From the NCBI GenBank assembly GCA_900544875.1, contig UQWS01000032.1, positions 1-17,929 of the forward strand: a stretch of DNA of 17,929 nt. Direction: 5' to 3'. The stretch is from an uncultured Collinsella sp. GTDB taxonomy: Bacteria; Actinomycetota; Coriobacteriia; Coriobacteriales; Coriobacteriaceae. The notes under the pieces are model-generated. The model was not told the origin of the DNA and made no database searches. It saw only the letters and a program-made list of their open reading frames with translations. The translations under genes were made by a program, and so were the position numbers. Below are positions 1-7,478 of this stretch, in pieces. The stretch's first letter is position 1, and every line of letters starts with the position of its first letter.

Positions 1-82
1 GGGGCCGCGGGGGCGTTCGGCTAGGTGCGGGAACGGCCTATTTGCTCAATGTGTTCGGCTGAGATCGGAAATCAACCCATGG

Positions 83-1996
83 TTATCTTCCTTTCCTAGT
101 TTTACTGTCGTTCGTCTTGAAAAGCTGCGCGTATACATTACCGATCCACTTCGAATCACCTCCCATTTCTCTGGTAACGACACGCGAGTCATCCCCTGTG
201 AGCAATACGGAGGCATCGCAGAGCGATTCGAGGTTTCCGATAAGATGAGAAGAGATAATGACATGTGCTCCTCTACCCGCTTCATCTCTAAGAGCATTCG
301 AAACAATCGCAACGTGTCTCACATCAAGTGCATTCATGGGCTCATCCAAAAGGACGACTTCGCAATAGGACATATACGCCATCGCGACATTAAGTAATTG
401 TCTATTTCCATCAGACAGCCTAGATACGGGCGTATTCTTCAACCCAGTCAAGTCAAAGCGATCAAGCACTTGGTCCAAAGTGCGAGGTGAATGCCAAATT
501 CTCCTGCATCGGTCGAGATGAAAAGCGACGGTCATGTATGGAATCAATAGCGACGGCCTATTCGGAACCAAAAAGAATACCTTTCTCATTTCCTCACGGT
601 CGACGCATACTTTTGCATGAAAACAGAGAGAACCTGACACGCGCACTGATGGCCCAGCATCTCCCCAAAGAGTATTCAGTAGCGTAGTCTTGCCATGTCC
701 ATTTGGCGCGACAAGACCCCATATCTGGCCAGCGGGCATATCAAACTGCAATCCCTTTACCAGCTGGTTTTTTCCAACCGTCAACGCATCCAGCGACAGA
801 GAGAGCAAGCTTTTCTCGCCCAAACTATCCGGGCGAATATGGTTCCAGGCCCAGCGATTCTTGCTTTTTAGACGCGAAAACGAAATGACCCCCAACGCGC
901 AAACAGCAAACGCGCCCATCACGGCAAAGAGGCAGTGCGATGCACTGGCTTCAGGAACGAGAGATACCTCCGCTCCATTGGCGTAAGATGCGCCGCCGAG
1001 CGCAAACGAAGAGGCAGAATAGCTCGACACCATATACGGCAGCAACGCATGCCATGGAGCATCTTTGCTCGCATAAAACGGAAGCTGGCTTATGCCCCCC
1101 ACAAGAGCGATCACCATGGACGAAATGGCCCTGTTTCTGCTTCCGGCGTACACGCACACGCCCAAGCAAGCAAACATCATCGACAGCACAGCTTCAAAGA
1201 CGGCAAATAGCCCTAGCTGAACTAACACAGTTCTTTCGACTACGTCACCATACTGAATGAATACGACTGGGTACTCTGTCTGACCTACACCGTTAAACAC
1301 CGTTGCCAATACAAAACAGGGAGCCAACGCCAGAACCAAAACCAGCATCGATGCAATACCAGAGACGAGAACGCGGCATGCATTCATCTCTAACTTTGAC
1401 AACAACGCTCGATCGTAGAACCGCTTTCCATCCCCCTCAAGCGACATATAGAGGACGAGGACCGGGACCAAAAGCCACGCTATTGCAGGAACAGCGCCGC
1501 AATAATATGCGAGAAGGATCATCCCGGGCATTTTTGTTGTTGAGTCGTACGATTCCGGATGGGCCAGCATCGATATGGCTCGGGGAAGACGTTCTTGGGC
1601 TTCAAGCGATAACTCCGAATCAACACCATTCAAATAACCGAGTCGGTATTCCTTGAGCAATAGATTGTCGTAATCGGCAATCGCATCGTAATACTCTCTG
1701 GAGTCCGCCTTGCTTTCAAGCGCCCGATCAAGGCACGCCCTTTCGTCGGCAATGATGCTGTTGAGCTCCTGTGGGGCAGTGTCATAAACGCCGTCAGAGA
1801 CTTGAGAGACCAAAAGGGCTCTCTGGTCTTCGATGGAAGCTCTACCATATAGATAATCTGCTCCCGTTGGAACGAATAGAAATACCGGGATGCAGAATAC
1901 GAGCGCGAGCAGCGCCGTCAGCAACATAATTCCCCGGTTGCGCGCAAGAACTTCTAAATTAAGCCGTACATATGTGAGGCAATCACAGGTCTTCAC
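83..1996 (-). CDS. Fused ABC exporter: membrane permease followed by ATPase domain
   Basis: Seen: a 637-residue protein with membrane segments near residues 24-44, 158-185, 208-235, 258-285 and 352-375, a soluble extracytoplasmic-looking stretch between the first two (about 45-155), and a C-terminal ABC ATPase (about 395-610). The ATPase has Walker A (APNGHGKTT, about 430-438), a signature reading LSDGNRQ rather than LSGGQ, Walker B (VVLLDEP), a D-loop (NALD) and an H-loop (SSH). The Q-loop position appears to be Asn. The reading frame stays open upstream to 2023, but a GTG at 1996 has GGAGGT seven bases upstream, so I start there. Known: permease-ATPase half-transporters of the ABC-2 kind export peptides, lipids or drugs, usually as dimers. 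Inference: it is probably an exporter controlled by, and perhaps co-transcribed with, the membrane LuxR-type gene just upstream. The substrate is unknown. GC is lower than in the right half of the window. Confidence 0.85.
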   Translation of the reverse strand: MKTCDCLTYVRLNLEVLARNRGIMLLTALLALVFCIPVFLFVPTGADYLYGRASIEDQRALLVSQVSDGVYDTAPQELNSIIADERACLDRALESKADSREYYDAIADYDNLLLKEYRLGYLNGVDSELSLEAQERLPRAISMLAHPESYDSTTKMPGMILLAYYCGAVPAIAWLLVPVLVLYMSLEGDGKRFYDRALLSKLEMNACRVLVSGIASMLVLVLALAPCFVLATVFNGVGQTEYPVVFIQYGDVVERTVLVQLGLFAVFEAVLSMMFACLGVCVYAGSRNRAISSMVIALVGGISQLPFYASKDAPWHALLPYMVSSYSASSFALGGASYANGAEVSLVPEASASHCLFAVMGAFAVCALGVISFSRLKSKNRWAWNHIRPDSLGEKSLLSLSLDALTVGKNQLVKGLQFDMPAGQIWGLVAPNGHGKTTLLNTLWGDAGPSVRVSGSLCFHAKVCVDREEMRKVFFLVPNRPSLLIPYMTVAFHLDRCRRIWHSPRTLDQVLDRFDLTGLKNTPVSRLSDGNRQLLNVAMAYMSYCEVVLLDEPMNALDVRHVAIVSNALRDEAGRGAHVIISSHLIGNLESLCDASVLLTGDDSRVVTREMGGDSKWIGNVYAQLFKTNDSKTRKGR

Positions 1997-2073
1997 AGCA
2001 AGCACCTCCGGTTCGCAACACACGAGTCGTCGGACCCGTTGTCCGGAAGTATCGCCTTCATCGTCAGAACTGT

Positions 2074-2116
2074 CTGTAGACGTGTAGGATGGATTTACAA
2101 TCTTATTTGTCTACAG
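2074..2116. repeat. Perfect 8-bp inverted repeat upstream of the ABC exporter
   Basis: CTGTAGAC at 2074-2081 is mirrored by GTCTACAG at 2109-2116, with 27 bases between, so the arm centres are 35 bp apart. It lies between the regulator stop codon and the exporter start, where an operator would be expected. There is no U-tract, so it is not an intrinsic terminator. It could be a two-site operator for the neighbouring LuxR-type protein, or chance. Confidence 0.4.
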
Positions 2117-2120
2117 GCTT

Positions 2121-3854
2121 CTACCTGCTATTTTCTATAACATCTGCCATAAGACTAAAAACCCTATCTCTAAGTTCACGCTCCGAGTGAACTCCAAGCA
2201 AGGCATAGCTCTTGCTCTTGGCCTCTTTGACGGTTCCCCGAGCAACGTTAAGATGTGCGCAAATCTCGGTGGTTCTATTGCCATCAAAAACGCATGTCAT
2301 GATATCGGCATAAAGCGGCGTGAAACCAAGCCTCAAGAAGGCCTCACGCACGGTATCGCGTCGATCACCCACCCGAACCGTATCTTTCGAACGCAAGAAT
2401 AGCAGCGAATTAGCCATAAGGATAAGTACGACAAGGAACGCAGTCACGCGTAAGGCAGGCATAAGGCCGCCAACGGCCTCACCGCTCCCAACGGACTCAA
2501 AGAAAATGTACAGTCGACTTACCACATCGTGAACCCAGAACGCTGCTCCAGCACCCACAGACACCGAAGAAAGGGTGAGTTCAGGCGAAAGGCACAAGTG
2601 CATTTTAGACATCCACCGTATAGCCGCACGGCAACACAGGGCCACAAGCACTATAGCTATCGATAGGATTATCGCATCATGCTCAAAGCCGAAGCATACG
2701 AGGATTTCCTCGATGCCCATTCCAGACGCATACATAAACAGGAAGCAGACGAAGACTATCCTGCAGTTCTGATTGAACGATGAGGACCCCAGCGATTCTG
2801 AACGGTGATCATGGCCTTTTGTTGCGTCAAGATGCCACGCATCCTTTGACAAGAGAAGTCCAGCCGTCGCCTCTGAAATGTTTTTATATCCGGTTTTAGT
2901 CAAGGCCCGCGACAAATAGGTACGGGCAGTAGACGGGGAAATGTCCAAGGCAGAAGCAATCTCCTCGTACGTTTTTCCCTCTATCCTCATAGAGAAAACC
3001 GCGGACTCCCTTTGAGAAAAACCCGAAGCCGTAAGGATATCGGCAACTGCAGAGTGTTTTCCTCCTAATTTGGCGGCCGCAGAAAAAGCGCTCGTTAAGT
3101 CGGGGAAAAATCGCGTTATGGCCCTGGCAAGGATACTGCCCAAAACGGTAACCAGAAGCAATACGATCTCTTGATGCCCACCAAAGCTCAGGAGCACAGC
3201 CCCGATGTTTATATTGCGCGAAAACAAACAATCCGTATCGAGAATAACGGCGGCATTACCAAACGCAAGAGGTTCGACGAGCGAGGCAGCAACCCCCATC
3301 TCGGCGTTAACGGAAAGGAAAGAACCGATGGAGTCCATCAACGGGACGAGAAGAAACTGAAGGCCAACAAGCAAAGCAATCAAGAGCACAACGGGGCTGT
3401 AAAGTGCGAGCTCAGGATACCCGTGGAGAGCAGAGCCATCGGCCACATGTTTCCCCTTTAATCCCGCACGTATGTTTGCGAATTCACCGCCAAGCACCCA
3501 AGAACAGCAAGCGACAAGCAAGGGGGCTAGTAACAACAAAATGAACGCGAGCGCCGAAACCACAACATGAAATTGATGAAAGACATTAAGAGATATCGTG
3601 TACATCACAAGAAGTGCAATGTCTACGAGCATAAATCCAAAAAGCCTTTTGGAAATACCCGGTCTCACAGGGCGAGAGATGAGGCCCACACAGAAGCCCG
3701 AAAACAGATGCAGACCGATAAGAACGGTGCCAGAAAGGCCCGTATAAATACTTGGCGCCACACAATACAGACCAGCCGCCCCTATAAACAACATAATTGA
3801 ATGCCAGAGGAACGAGCGCGTCACGTTTTGCAGGGTAGCTGCCTCGGTTGCCAT
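2121..3854 (-). CDS. Membrane-bound LuxR-type regulator with two HTH domains
   Basis: Seen: 577 residues. An N-terminal block of about six hydrophobic segments (residues 15-250) is followed by a LuxR/GerE-like helix-turn-helix (about 272-327; core FSQRESAVF, then YEEIASALDISPSTARTYLS). Four more hydrophobic segments follow (about 365-490), and then a second, more divergent HTH at the C-terminus (about 504-562; FTPLYADIM, then TTEICAHLNVARGTVKEAKS). The order TM-HTH-TM-HTH suggests an internal duplication. The frame opens at 3878, but the ATG at 3854 has AGGAG ten bases upstream while 3878 has no ribosome site. Known: Coriobacteriia carry many one-component regulators with a multi-span membrane sensor and a single C-terminal LuxR HTH. 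Inference: it is a membrane sensor regulating the downstream exporter at 83-1996, about 125 bases further on and on the same strand. The ligand is unknown. Confidence 0.85.
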   Translation of the reverse strand: MATEAATLQNVTRSFLWHSIMLFIGAAGLYCVAPSIYTGLSGTVLIGLHLFSGFCVGLISRPVRPGISKRLFGFMLVDIALLVMYTISLNVFHQFHVVVSALAFILLLLAPLLVACCSWVLGGEFANIRAGLKGKHVADGSALHGYPELALYSPVVLLIALLVGLQFLLVPLMDSIGSFLSVNAEMGVAASLVEPLAFGNAAVILDTDCLFSRNINIGAVLLSFGGHQEIVLLLVTVLGSILARAITRFFPDLTSAFSAAAKLGGKHSAVADILTASGFSQRESAVFSMRIEGKTYEEIASALDISPSTARTYLSRALTKTGYKNISEATAGLLLSKDAWHLDATKGHDHRSESLGSSSFNQNCRIVFVCFLFMYASGMGIEEILVCFGFEHDAIILSIAIVLVALCCRAAIRWMSKMHLCLSPELTLSSVSVGAGAAFWVHDVVSRLYIFFESVGSGEAVGGLMPALRVTAFLVVLILMANSLLFLRSKDTVRVGDRRDTVREAFLRLGFTPLYADIMTCVFDGNRTTEICAHLNVARGTVKEAKSKSYALLGVHSERELRDRVFSLMADVIENSR

Positions 3855-3987
3855 AAAATCAAAGCTCCTAGATAGCATTTTGGGTATTTTAACATCGTTC
3901 CCGGCGTTAAAAAAATGTTACCCGAATTAATCAATATCCCCCCTCCACCAAAAGGCACCACGCTGATCCTCCACTTTTGGAAGCGAC

Positions 3988-4024
3988 AACCTACCAAAAA
4001 GGGACAGGTTTATTTTGGCAGGTT
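3988..4024. repeat. REP-like hairpin with GGGACAGG in its loop
   Basis: Arms AACCTACCAAAA (3988-3999) and TTTTGGCAGGTT (4013-4024) pair with one mismatch. The 13-base loop carries GGGACAGG (4001-4008). The same octamer, on the other strand, sits in the hairpin at 11178-11216. It lies in the spacer upstream of the LuxR-type gene. Membership of a repeated extragenic palindrome family is inferred. Confidence 0.5.
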
Positions 4025-4041
4025 TTATCTGGGCAAATGCC

Positions 4042-4082
4042 AAAACCGCCGCGAGGGAGCTACTTTCCCTCGCGGCGGTTTT
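4042..4082. terminator. Bidirectional intrinsic terminator
   Basis: A perfect 17-bp stem (4042-4058 with 4066-4082, core CCGCCGCGAGGGA) closes a 7-base loop. The arms begin and end in AAAA/TTTT, so either strand ends in a U-run after a GC-rich stem. Upstream on the minus strand lies the BceAB operon, making this a second, backup terminator behind the one at 4247-4279 and insulating the LuxR-type gene. Confidence 0.85.
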
Positions 4083-4090
4083 CTAGCAGT

Positions 4091-4221
4091 AAAACCAAGT
4101 GAGTAGGCTTTTGGCGGGATGCCGAGCACGCCCCAAAACGCCACAGCCCTGACCTGCGGTTTTGTTGAGCGTTTGTCGCAATGTGCTCGGCAGATCCAAA
4201 AAAGTCTACTCACTTAGTTTT
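4091..4221. repeat. Long imperfect inverted repeat with 39-base arms
   Basis: The left arm (4091-4129) and right arm (4183-4221) match at 31 of 39 positions when paired. Conserved blocks are AAGTGAGTAG next to the outer end and GCCGAGCAC at the inner end. The 53-base centre contains the repeated word TGACCTGCGGTTT (4150-4162). It has no coding content. The outer word CACTTAGTTT (4211-4220) recurs in the composite palindrome at 9006-9146. It could be a non-autonomous mobile palindrome or a large structured RNA element. Confidence 0.7.
4150..4162 (+). repeat. Intergenic repeated word TGACCTGCGGTTT, copy 1
   Basis: A thirteen-base word identical to 8571-8583. Its first ten bases also occur at 12517-12526. 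This copy sits in the central part of the inverted repeat at 4091-4221. Its function is unknown; no -10 box lies at the right distance to make it a promoter -35. Confidence 0.5.
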
Positions 4222-4246
4222 GAGATGCATCAGGCGGGCAAAAAAC

Positions 4247-4279
4247 CGCCGCGAAGGGGGCCCGGCTTCCTTCGCGGCG
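4247..4279 (-). terminator. Intrinsic terminator of the BceAB-type operon
   Basis: Arms CGCCGCGAAGG (4247-4257) and CCTTCGCGGCG (4269-4279) form a perfect 11-bp stem with an 11-base loop. On the minus strand it is followed by a run of six T (complement of 4240-4245). It lies about 40 bases past the permease stop codon, the expected place for the end of that transcript. Confidence 0.8.
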
Positions 4280-4317
4280 TTTGTTCGCTGTGGTTATGCG
4301 GCGGTTTTGCCCGCTCG

Positions 4318-6555
4318 CTACTCGCTGTAGCGGGTGGCGATGGCGGCTCGCACCATGCCGGTACTCATGAGGTAGGTCACCAGGAAGTAGCCACCATAGG
4401 CTGCCAGGAAAATCGCACAGGTAAGACCCACGGTGCCGCCGATGCTCATGTTGCCAAACGTGCTCACCAGCTCGATGATCACCTTGAGCGCCACAAAGGA
4501 GTGCGCCAGACCCACTGCCAGCGGGAACAGGAAGAACACCGCTTGCTGTGCCATCACCGAATGGCGAATCTGGCGGTCGTCACAGCCGATCTGCGCCAGC
4601 ACGCGATAGCTGCGGCTGCCATCTGCCACGTTGGAGAGCTGCTGGATCGACAGAATTGCCGCGCATGCAACGACCAGTACAAAGCCGATGTAGATAGCCA
4701 GATAGCTAATCATGCCGTTCATCTGCGCTGCCTGCGTATATAGCTCGGAGCGTGTCATGAAGACTCCCCACGACCCCGGCTCCTTGCCGTCAACGAGCAG
4801 ATTGTCGAGCATGGTGTATTTAATGCTCTCGTCTGCCTTGGTCACATCCATCCCCTGCTTGTAATTAACGAGCAGATTACTGGAATACGGCTGCAGATTA
4901 AGCTGGGACAGCAGCTCATCGGCAACGACCACGGTACCGGGATTGCTACCGAGCCCCGAGTTGGCGATGGCCGCCGTGTCCTCGTCCGACTTATCGGTTG
5001 CGGGCTTGAGCTCATGCCCACCCAAGGTGAGGGTATGGCCGCCGGCCATATATTTGGTGTACAGGTCGCCCAGCTCACCGCCCATATCACACGTAAGCAC
5101 GTACTGGTCGCGGCCAATGCTCACCGGCTCCTCGCCCATCATCTGGCGCAGCTTGTTGTACTGGCTCGCCGGCGTCACAAACAGGCCCATATCATCGGCA
5201 TTGCTGCCCTCGAGCACCTTGGGGAGCTTTTCGCCCATGGCCTTGCACATCTCGCCCGCCGTCACCGAAGGATCCGAGCCGCCAAGCGTATAGCTCAGAT
5301 ACGAGTCGATCTGCACATGTTCACCGGCAACATCGGCGATATTGACCTTCTTGCCGGTCTCGTTGCCATTATCTGCCGACTTGCCCTTGATACTTTCCGC
5401 AACGTTATCGGGATCGATACGGTCACCGTGCCATGCAGCGTACAAATCGACCGTTGCGTCTGCCAGCACCATGCGATCGGCTTCAGACGGATTGATGTAC
5501 TCTTTGTAGTAGTCGAGCGTATCGGGCGTGTAATAGACATACGTCTGAGACACGTCTACAGGGTTATAGCGCTCCAGGTTTTCGTTCATCACGTTGGCAA
5601 TCGACATACCGCACGTCACCGAGGTGATGGCCAAAAACAGGAGCATCGCGATGACGCCCATCGAAAAGCACACCGTGTTGACCTTGGCCGCAAGCTGGCG
5701 CACGGTAAACATGTTGAGGCCGCGCCAATACACGCCGCGCAGGCTCTGCAGCAGCTTGATGAGCATGCCCGAGAGTCCCCAGAACAGGGCAAAGGTGCCC
5801 ACGGTAACCATAGCGGTCGTAATACCAAACTGGTTCATGGCCTCTTGCAGCTTGCTGTCCGTCGCGGTTAGCGGGAACCCATCACGTAGCAGACGGTAAT
5901 AGGCCACGCCCACAAGCACCACGCCCACGGCAAAGATGGCAATCGCAATCCAGGGGTTGCGCGTCTTGATGCTCTCGTTGCGACGCTCGGCACCCATAAG
6001 CTCGATGAGTTTGGTACGACGCACGGCGCGAAGGTTCAGCAGTAGCGTGAGCACAAACATTACGAGCATGCAGACAAGGGTCAGATTGAACGCATGCATC
6101 GAGAAAAAGAAGTGGAAATTGGCGATCTGTGTCTTAAAGAGCGAGGCCGTAAAGAACGTCATGAGCTGGGAGAGTCCCACACCCAGCACAATGCCGGCGA
6201 CAAAGGCCACCACCGAGACAATCACCGTCTCGAGCGCCATGATTGTGGCGACGCGCCCGCGCCCCATGCCGAGCACCTGGTACAGGCCAAACTCCTTTTT
6301 GCGGCGTTTCATGATGAAGTTATTGGCATACACCATCAAAAAGGCCATGACACCGGCCAAAAAGTACGTCAGGTCGCCGAGCATGCTGCCCATTACCTGC
6401 GCCAAGCCCTTTTCATCGATTCCGGCGATGTCAACCTGCATCGAGATGGTGTTAAAGGCATAGAAGACCGTGACGCCCAGGGTGAGCGTCAAAAGGTAGA
6501 CGAGGTAGTCGCGGCCGGCGCGGCGGACGTTGCCCCAAGCGAGTTTACAGAGCAT
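4318..6555 (-). CDS. BceB/FtsX-type ABC transporter permease
   Basis: Seen: about 745 residues with the ten-segment layout typical of BceB-type permeases. One segment lies near residue 20-40, an FtsX-like group follows (about 60-175), then segments near 205, 250 and 300. A large extracytoplasmic domain (about 325-620) precedes three C-terminal segments. The ATG at 6555 overlaps the last 11 bases of the ATPase gene and has GAGG six bases upstream. A GTG at 6567 is a less likely start. Known: BceAB systems expel or disengage antimicrobial peptides such as bacitracin at the membrane, the large loop acting in sensing. Inference: it forms the transporter with the ATPase encoded just upstream, probably acting in peptide or bacteriocin resistance. 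The usual two-component partner genes are not in the window. Confidence 0.9.
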   Translation of the reverse strand: MLCKLAWGNVRRAGRDYLVYLLTLTLGVTVFYAFNTISMQVDIAGIDEKGLAQVMGSMLGDLTYFLAGVMAFLMVYANNFIMKRRKKEFGLYQVLGMGRGRVATIMALETVIVSVVAFVAGIVLGVGLSQLMTFFTASLFKTQIANFHFFFSMHAFNLTLVCMLVMFVLTLLLNLRAVRRTKLIELMGAERRNESIKTRNPWIAIAIFAVGVVLVGVAYYRLLRDGFPLTATDSKLQEAMNQFGITTAMVTVGTFALFWGLSGMLIKLLQSLRGVYWRGLNMFTVRQLAAKVNTVCFSMGVIAMLLFLAITSVTCGMSIANVMNENLERYNPVDVSQTYVYYTPDTLDYYKEYINPSEADRMVLADATVDLYAAWHGDRIDPDNVAESIKGKSADNGNETGKKVNIADVAGEHVQIDSYLSYTLGGSDPSVTAGEMCKAMGEKLPKVLEGSNADDMGLFVTPASQYNKLRQMMGEEPVSIGRDQYVLTCDMGGELGDLYTKYMAGGHTLTLGGHELKPATDKSDEDTAAIANSGLGSNPGTVVVADELLSQLNLQPYSSNLLVNYKQGMDVTKADESIKYTMLDNLLVDGKEPGSWGVFMTRSELYTQAAQMNGMISYLAIYIGFVLVVACAAILSIQQLSNVADGSRSYRVLAQIGCDDRQIRHSVMAQQAVFFLFPLAVGLAHSFVALKVIIELVSTFGNMSIGGTVGLTCAIFLAAYGGYFLVTYLMSTGMVRAAIATRYSE

Positions 6556-7330
6556 CGGAGCCCTCACCGCCCATCATGGCAACGACCTCCATAATGCGGT
6601 CGAAAAACTCTCGGCGGTCGGTGTCGCCGCGGCGCAGCTCGGTGAAGATCTTGCCGTCGCGGATAAACAACACGCGGCTCGTGTAGCTGGCAGCAAAGCT
6701 GTCATGCGTGACCATGAGCACGGTAGCGCACAGGCGGCGATTGAGGGCCTCCAGGCTCTCGAGCAGCAGGCGGGCGCTCTTGGAATCGAGGGCGCCGGTG
6801 GGCTCGTCGGCCATGATCATGGTGGGGTCGGTGACGAGCGCGCGAGCCGCGGCAACGCGCTGCTGCTGACCGCCGGACATCTGGTAGGGATACTTGTCGA
6901 GCACCTGACTGATGGAGAGGCGCGCTGCCACGTCCTGCACGCGGGTCGAGATCTCTGCCGAGTTTGTGCGGGCGATGGTGAGCGGCAGGGCGATGTTCTC
7001 GCGCGCCGTGAGCGTATCGAGCAGGTTGGAATCCTGGAAGATAAAGCCGAGCTCCTCGCGGCGGAACTGCGAAAGCTTAGCCTGCTTCATGCGTGTTACG
7101 TCCTGCCCGTTGATGCGGATGGTGCCGCTCGTGGCGCTATCGATGGTCGAGACGCAGTTGAGCAACGTCGACTTGCCCGAGCCCGAGGCGCCCATGATGC
7201 CAACGAATTCGGCGCGGTTGACGGTAAAGCTGACGTCGTTGAGCGCGCGGGTCACGTTGCCCAGCGCTCCATATACCTTTTCGAGATGCGCGACCTCCAG
7301 TACCGGGGTCGCCATGTGCGTGGTTTGCAT
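6545..7330 (-). CDS. BceA/MacB-type ABC transporter ATPase
   Basis: Seen: 261 residues with every ABC ATPase landmark: Walker A GASGSGKS (47-54), Q-loop IFQD (97-100), signature MSGGQQQR (151-158), Walker B IMADEP (about 172-177) followed by TGALD, and H-loop VTHD (208-211). This is the LolD/MacB/BceA subfamily, soluble on the cytoplasmic side. The ATG at 7330 has AAAGGA six bases upstream. The last codons overlap the permease start, so the two are translationally coupled. Known: this ATPase class powers mechanotransmission-type permeases rather than classic import. Inference: it is the partner of the permease at 4318-6555. Confidence 0.93.
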   Translation of the reverse strand: MQTTHMATPVLEVAHLEKVYGALGNVTRALNDVSFTVNRAEFVGIMGASGSGKSTLLNCVSTIDSATSGTIRINGQDVTRMKQAKLSQFRREELGFIFQDSNLLDTLTARENIALPLTIARTNSAEISTRVQDVAARLSISQVLDKYPYQMSGGQQQRVAAARALVTDPTMIMADEPTGALDSKSARLLLESLEALNRRLCATVLMVTHDSFAASYTSRVLFIRDGKIFTELRRGDTDRREFFDRIMEVVAMMGGEGSDAL

Positions 7331-7478
7331 ACCGAGTCCTTTCTTGCAATTAGTCTACGGCATCTATAGTCGCAAGAAGACGAGTCGGCTACCATCGATA
7401 TGGCTTACGCTTGCCTTACCGTTGTGTAAGGTACGGGTAGCTAGCCTGTCACGTGTTGATGTTGAGAGAGGACTCCTG
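7331..7478. promoter_or_regulatory. Divergent promoter spacer between bceA-like and Nudix-Vsr genes
   Basis: This 148-base spacer separates two divergent genes and must hold both promoters. It contains a perfect 6-bp inverted repeat, CCTTAC (7414-7419) and GTAAGG (7426-7431), which could be a small operator. On the minus strand, TATAGA around 7364-7369 resembles a -10 box, but I see no convincing -35. The boxes are not assigned with confidence. Confidence 0.3.

Noticed and set aside
1..82. Possible start of another gene or a terminator left of the ABC exporter
   Set aside because: No in-frame start with a ribosome site, no convincing stem with a U-run; GTTCGGCT repeats at 15 and 53 are too short to interpret.
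3915..4106. 63-residue plus-strand frame in the hairpin-rich spacer
   Set aside because: It reads through two hairpins, including a perfect 17-bp terminator stem, and has no ribosome site.
5014..7369. Long plus-strand frames opposite the BceAB-type genes (5014-5871 and 6530-7369)
   Set aside because: Their composition is His/Arg/Ala-rich without any recognisable motif, and they mirror clear ABC transporter genes.
6912..7478. Upstream in-frame extension of the Nudix-Vsr frame
   Set aside because: It runs antisense through the ABC ATPase gene, has no homology to Nudix proteins, and a well-placed ribosome site supports the TTG at 7479.
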